Assembly (NCBI RefSeq): GCF_900323545.1
Contig: NZ_OOHN01000007.1
Span: 1-38,778, forward strand
Reading direction: 5' to 3'
Source: Actinomyces sp. Marseille-P3109
GTDB lineage: Bacteria > Actinomycetota > Actinomycetes > Actinomycetales > Actinomycetaceae
Length of the DNA: 38,778 bases
Shown here in pieces: positions 36,033 through 38,778 of the stretch. The translations under genes were made by a program, and so were the position numbers. Below the pieces are notes generated by a model. It did not search any database. It was given only the letters and a program-made list of their open reading frames with translations, and was not told the DNA's origin. Position 1 is the stretch's first letter. Every line of letters begins with the position of its first letter.

Positions 36033-36809
36033 ATGAAGAAGGATTCGGGATTCCGGACCGACGGTCTGGCGGGACAAGCCATCATCGTCACGGGTGCCGG
36101 TACTGGTATTGGCCGTGGCATAGCGGCCTCCCTACTTCGTGAAGGCGCCAATATCGTCGCCGTAGGTCGACGGGTTGAGAAGCTCGCCTCACTGGCGGCT
36201 GATTTCAGTACCGAGCAGGTCGCCGTCATAGCCGAAGACCTAACTCGACCGTCAGCCGCAAACAAAGTGGTGACAGCCGCAGTCGAGAGGTTCGGGAGGG
36301 TTGACGGAGTTGTCAACAACGCTGGGCGTGCCCGATTCGCTCCTCTTGAGAACGTGACGTACGACGACTTCGCCACGATGTTCGCCATCAACGTGTGGGC
36401 CCCTGCCACCCTCATTCGGGTTGCATTACCACATTTGCGCGAACACCATGGCGCAGTCGTCAACGTCTCTTCCGTCGGAGGTACCCTTCCAATGCCAGGC
36501 CGATCGCTGTATGGTGCGAGTAAGGCGGCGCTCAACAGTCTCACCCGGTCGTTATCACGCGAATTGGCTCCTGCGGTTCGCGTCAATGCTGTCCTCCCGG
36601 GACCGGTACGGACCCCGATGTGGAGCGATATGGGACTTGACGGTCTGGCTGCCGAGAGGCTACGCACCGATCTCTTGGCGGCGACCCCTATGGGCCGCAT
36701 CGGTAAGCCTGAGGACATAGCGGAGATGGTGAGCCTGCTCCTCGACCCATCAAGGAGCGGTTGGATCACCGGGGCGATCATTCCGGTCGACGGAGGTCGC
36801 ACGTCATGA
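36033..36809 (+). CDS. Short-chain dehydrogenase/reductase
   Basis: 258 aa, classical SDR. The cofactor motif is TGAGTGIGRG, the structural NNAG is present, the catalytic Ser lies in VNVSSVGG and the YxxxK in YGASK. The C-terminus GAIIPVDGGRTS is family-typical. The R following the Gly-rich motif and the GRR after the second strand suggest NADP(H). I start it at ATG 36033 because the longer open frame upstream crosses the P450 start and has no SDR similarity; no strong ribosome-binding site is visible. It is coupled to the aminotransferase. By analogy with TioH it would reduce or oxidise an intermediate of the aryl-acid chromophore. Confidence 0.88.
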   Translation: MKKDSGFRTDGLAGQAIIVTGAGTGIGRGIAASLLREGANIVAVGRRVEKLASLAADFSTEQVAVIAEDLTRPSAANKVVTAAVERFGRVDGVVNNAGRARFAPLENVTYDDFATMFAINVWAPATLIRVALPHLREHHGAVVNVSSVGGTLPMPGRSLYGASKAALNSLTRSLSRELAPAVRVNAVLPGPVRTPMWSDMGLDGLAAERLRTDLLAATPMGRIGKPEDIAEMVSLLLDPSRSGWITGAIIPVDGGRTS

Positions 36810-36838
36810 ATCCTACCCCGAACAACGAGGAGCAAAAC

Positions 36839-38080
36839 ATGACCACGCTCGCATCCGTCGCGTCAACACTCCCCAGGTCTGAGTTGGACGAAGCTTTCGT
36901 CACCGTCGAACGCCTGCGGCATAGCTTCACCAAAGAAATTATCGAACTTCACGTTGGGGAGCCGTTCTTCCGGCCCCCCGAGACAGTCGCACACGCATTG
37001 TCCGAGGCTGTACTCCATCGAAGTATGTCCTACACCCCGGTCGAAGGTCTTCCAGAATTGCGCGCAGCGCTGGCGGCTAAGGTTGCCGCAGTCCGTGGTG
37101 GAACTGTGGACGCATCGCACGTTTTCATCACCCCCGGCTCCTGCCAGGGTCTCGCAGCACTCATGCAGGCGCTCTCCTCGCCGGGTGGGGAGGTTCTCAT
37201 GCCCGACCTGTACTGGCCTAACCACCTCCAACAGGTTCTGCTCGCTGGGCTGCGACCACGCTTCTACCGCGTCCACGATGGAAAAGTCTCCGTAGACCGA
37301 ATTCTGGAACTTGCCAACGATAAGACCAACATCGTGCTCGTTAACAGCCCGGCCAACCCCAGCGGAATGATCTGGCCTGAGCCCGTGGTGCGGGACCTTG
37401 TCGAAGCTGCCCGGTCCGGGGGTTGGCAGATTGTAAGTGACGAAGCTTATGAGGACTTCGTATATGACGGGAGACACTTCTCGCCTGCGGCGTGTGAGAT
37501 CGACCAGCCAGCCGAGGACAGAGTCGTCACGACCGTGCACACATTCTCCAAGGCCTACGCGATGACGGGATACAGAGTGGGCTACGTCGTCACTGCCACC
37601 TCGGCTGTCGCCCGTGCCCTGCGGGTCGTGCAAGAAGCCAACCTCATCGCTATGTCAACCCCGGTTCAGTATGCTGCCGCACAAGCCCTCACTGAGAAGT
37701 GTTTCGTCGCCAACAACCGGCAGACGCTCCTGGAGGCTCGTGACAAGGTTCTGCCCGCACTCGTAGATGCTGAGCTCATGCCGACGCTACCTGCAGGCGG
37801 CTGGTACGCCGTCCTGGATGTGTCGTCAACGGGTCTCTCCGCCACTGACTTTGCTCAAGGGCTCTTGGAGGAGACCGGCGTCGCCTTGGTCCGCGGAACG
37901 GGCTTCGCCCAGATCCCGGAGACAGATGAACATGGACGGATCATTAAGATGACGTCATCCCCCTGGGCTCAGAGCCTCGTGCGAATGGCCTTCTGCGTCG
38001 ATCCCGAGGTCCTCGCCCGGGGAGTCGAGAAAATCGTGGCGTACGCGGCGCGAGGCAGCCTGCTGAAATGCTCGATCTGA
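36839..38080 (+). CDS. PLP-dependent class I/II aminotransferase (TioG-like)
   Basis: 413 aa from ATG 36839. A fold-type I aminotransferase: GxP-type N-terminal region (LHVGEPFFRPPE), PLP-phosphate region TPGSCQG, NSPANPSG, SDEAYEDFVYD and the Schiff-base Lys in TFSKAYAMTGYRVGY. It probably acts on a kynurenine-like intermediate whose keto acid closes to a quinoline, the role proposed for TioG. The chosen start has GAGGAG six bases upstream. An alternative ATG at 36806 overlaps the SDR stop (ATGA), but its GGAGG also encodes the conserved SDR end. Either way the two genes form one operon. Confidence 0.88.
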   Translation: MTTLASVASTLPRSELDEAFVTVERLRHSFTKEIIELHVGEPFFRPPETVAHALSEAVLHRSMSYTPVEGLPELRAALAAKVAAVRGGTVDASHVFITPGSCQGLAALMQALSSPGGEVLMPDLYWPNHLQQVLLAGLRPRFYRVHDGKVSVDRILELANDKTNIVLVNSPANPSGMIWPEPVVRDLVEAARSGGWQIVSDEAYEDFVYDGRHFSPAACEIDQPAEDRVVTTVHTFSKAYAMTGYRVGYVVTATSAVARALRVVQEANLIAMSTPVQYAAAQALTEKCFVANNRQTLLEARDKVLPALVDAELMPTLPAGGWYAVLDVSSTGLSATDFAQGLLEETGVALVRGTGFAQIPETDEHGRIIKMTSSPWAQSLVRMAFCVDPEVLARGVEKIVAYAARGSLLKCSI

Positions 38081-38182
38081 CCTACGACGACTGCCTTCGG
38101 CTGTCGCACAACTATGCGTGCGTCGACTCAGAGCACTCCGAGATCGCGAGACCTCCGGGCACGGAGGTGTCCCTATGCAGGG
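38081..38182 (+). terminator. Hairpin after the aminotransferase (possible terminator)
   Basis: A perfect 7-bp stem ACCTCCG/CGGAGGT with loop GGCA lies at 38151-38168, about 70 bp after the stop codon. It has no T-run, so it would be a weak intrinsic terminator, though such hairpins are common in high-GC actinobacteria. Nothing else is recognised here. Confidence 0.4.
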
Positions 38183-38326
38183 TGTCAAGCGGCGGTGGGT
38201 AGTTTTGTGGCTGGTTGTGGGTCGTAGGGGATCCACCTGAGTTGCACAGTTTTTAGTGCCCTGTTGGAATGTTCAGGGTGGTGAGAATTTTCTCAGCCTC
38301 GGGGGTTAGGCAGGGGGTCGGCAAAG
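38183..38326. mobile_element. Possible remnant of another IS3-type right end
   Basis: It begins TGTCAAGCGGCGGTGGG, then has GTTTTGTGG and GGCTGGTTGTGG. These blocks occur in the same order at the IS3 right end (positions 2 to about 50: TGTCAAGCCCCGGG, GTTTTGTGG, CTGGTTGTGG). It looks like a diverged IS end into or next to which the right-hand IS3 copy inserted. No coding sequence is seen. Confidence 0.45.
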
Positions 38327-38378
38327 TGAATCGCTCCGGGTTTGATGGAGGCAGTGATGACACGGAAGGATCACTGTC

Positions 38379-38691
38379 ATGGGACAGAAGAAGTACCCCG
38401 ATGAGCTGCGGGAGCGGGCCACGAGGACGGGCCTTGGAGGCGCTGGCGGATCCGGCGCGGGCCAAGGACGCGATCCGCAGGATCGCCGAGGAGCTGGGTG
38501 TCCATCCCGAGGCTCTGCGCTCCTGGGTCAAGAAGGCCCAGGTCGATGGTGGTCTAAGGCCGGGAACCACCACCGATGAGGCGGCCCGGATCAAGGAGCT
38601 GGAGAAGGAGGTCCGAGAGCTGCGTTGGGCCAATGAGATCCTGCGCAAGGCGAGTGCGTATTTCGCCCAGGCGGAGCTCGACCGCCGGTAG
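38379..38691 (+). pseudogene. IS3 orfA, frameshifted (right copy)
   Basis: ATG 38379 opens MGQKKYPDELRERATR. The remainder (RALEALADPARAKDAIRR to FAQAELDRR, stop at 38689-38691) is in another frame, shifted near 38427. This is the same lesion as in the left copy. Downstream, orfB begins in the -1 frame (VEVIDSFIDDNRQ) and leaves the window. Confidence 0.85.
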
Positions 38692-38778
38692 AGGTCATCG
38701 ACTCCTTCATCGACGACAACCGGCAGGACCTCGGGGTCGAGCCGATCTGCAAGGTGCTGACCAGTGCCGGAGTCAAGA
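38692..38778 (+). pseudogene. IS3 orfB, first residues (right copy, partial)
   Basis: The -1 frame codes for VEVIDSFIDDNRQ and then DLGVEPICKVLTSAGVK before the window ends. Whether the remainder is intact, or is also interrupted by an IS1634-type element, cannot be seen. Confidence 0.75.

Larger units (their letters stand above)
38327..38778 (+). mobile_element. Second IS3-family copy, left end only (cut by the window)
   Basis: It starts with the inverted repeat TGAATCGCTCCGGGTTTG and runs through orfA into orfB. It corresponds to 3106-2655 over its whole 452 bp, in the opposite orientation. The window stops exactly at the base where the left copy carries its IS1634-type insertion. The flanking trinucleotide is AAG. 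Confidence 0.92.

Noticed and set aside
38427..38440. Programmed frameshift within orfA as the normal expression route
   Set aside because: In IS3 elements the programmed shift is at the orfA/orfB junction, and no slippery run is seen here; kept only as a minor alternative in the findings.
1..38778. CRISPR arrays, tRNA or rRNA genes, riboswitches
   Set aside because: No spaced direct repeats, cloverleaf or rRNA-like segments were noticed in reading the window; no dedicated search could be run.

Overview
The window is a roughly 35 kb nonribosomal peptide synthetase (NRPS) cluster of an actinobacterium, bounded on both sides by insertion-sequence DNA. Actinobacterial origin is inferred from the moderately high GC, the GTG and TTG starts with strong Shine-Dalgarno sites, the MbtH-dependent NRPSs and the IS3 and IS1634 types. 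The genus cannot be named. No rRNA, tRNA, CRISPR array, transporter, regulator or phosphopantetheinyl transferase gene was seen.

Layout. (i) 2-3106 is an IS3-family element in reverse orientation, itself split by an IS1634-family element (934-2654) with 5-bp target duplications; both transposases are broken. (ii) 3199-4044 (-) is a kynurenine-formamidase-like alpha/beta hydrolase. (iii) 8021-4323 (-) is a coupled operon: free carrier protein, stand-alone adenylation domain interrupted by a methyltransferase, and a seven-repeat HAF-type beta-propeller protein. (iv) 8146-8919 (+) is a type II thioesterase with a Cys nucleophile. (v) 11765-8923 (-) holds a normal type II thioesterase and an MbtH-A-PCP fusion. 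(vi) 11829-32935 (+) is the main operon: flavin monooxygenase, two large NRPSs, MbtH, UvrA-like protein and VOC protein. (vii) 35902-32892 (-) is a P450 coupled to an A-PCP protein. (viii) 36033-38080 (+) is an SDR and a PLP aminotransferase. (ix) 38327-38778 is the start of a second IS3 copy in the opposite orientation.

The module order is C-(dead A)-PCP-E-C-A(Gly)-PCP, then C-A(Cys)-nMT-PCP-C-(dead A)-nMT-PCP-TE. With the trans-acting S-methyl-Cys-type interrupted A domain, an aryl-acid-type starter protein, and UvrA-like and VOC resistance proteins, this matches the logic recalled for thiocoraline (tio), a bis-intercalating dimeric thiodepsipeptide; echinomycin is a more distant relative. 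The inferred half-molecule is aryl acid, D-amino acid, Gly, N-Me-Cys, N-Me-S-Me-Cys, dimerised by the terminal TE. The P450/A-PCP pair, hydrolase, aminotransferase and SDR fit a Trp-derived quinaldic or quinoxaline-type chromophore, but the expected tryptophan 2,3-dioxygenase is not in the window.

The most unusual points are two eroded A domains in one assembly line, the HAF propeller coupled to an NRPS enzyme, the MbtH-A-PCP fusion with an apparent Asp-to-Asn change at the amino-binding position, the Cys-nucleophile thioesterase, and placement between inverted IS3 copies. All family and homologue assignments come from reading motifs and from memory; no search was run.
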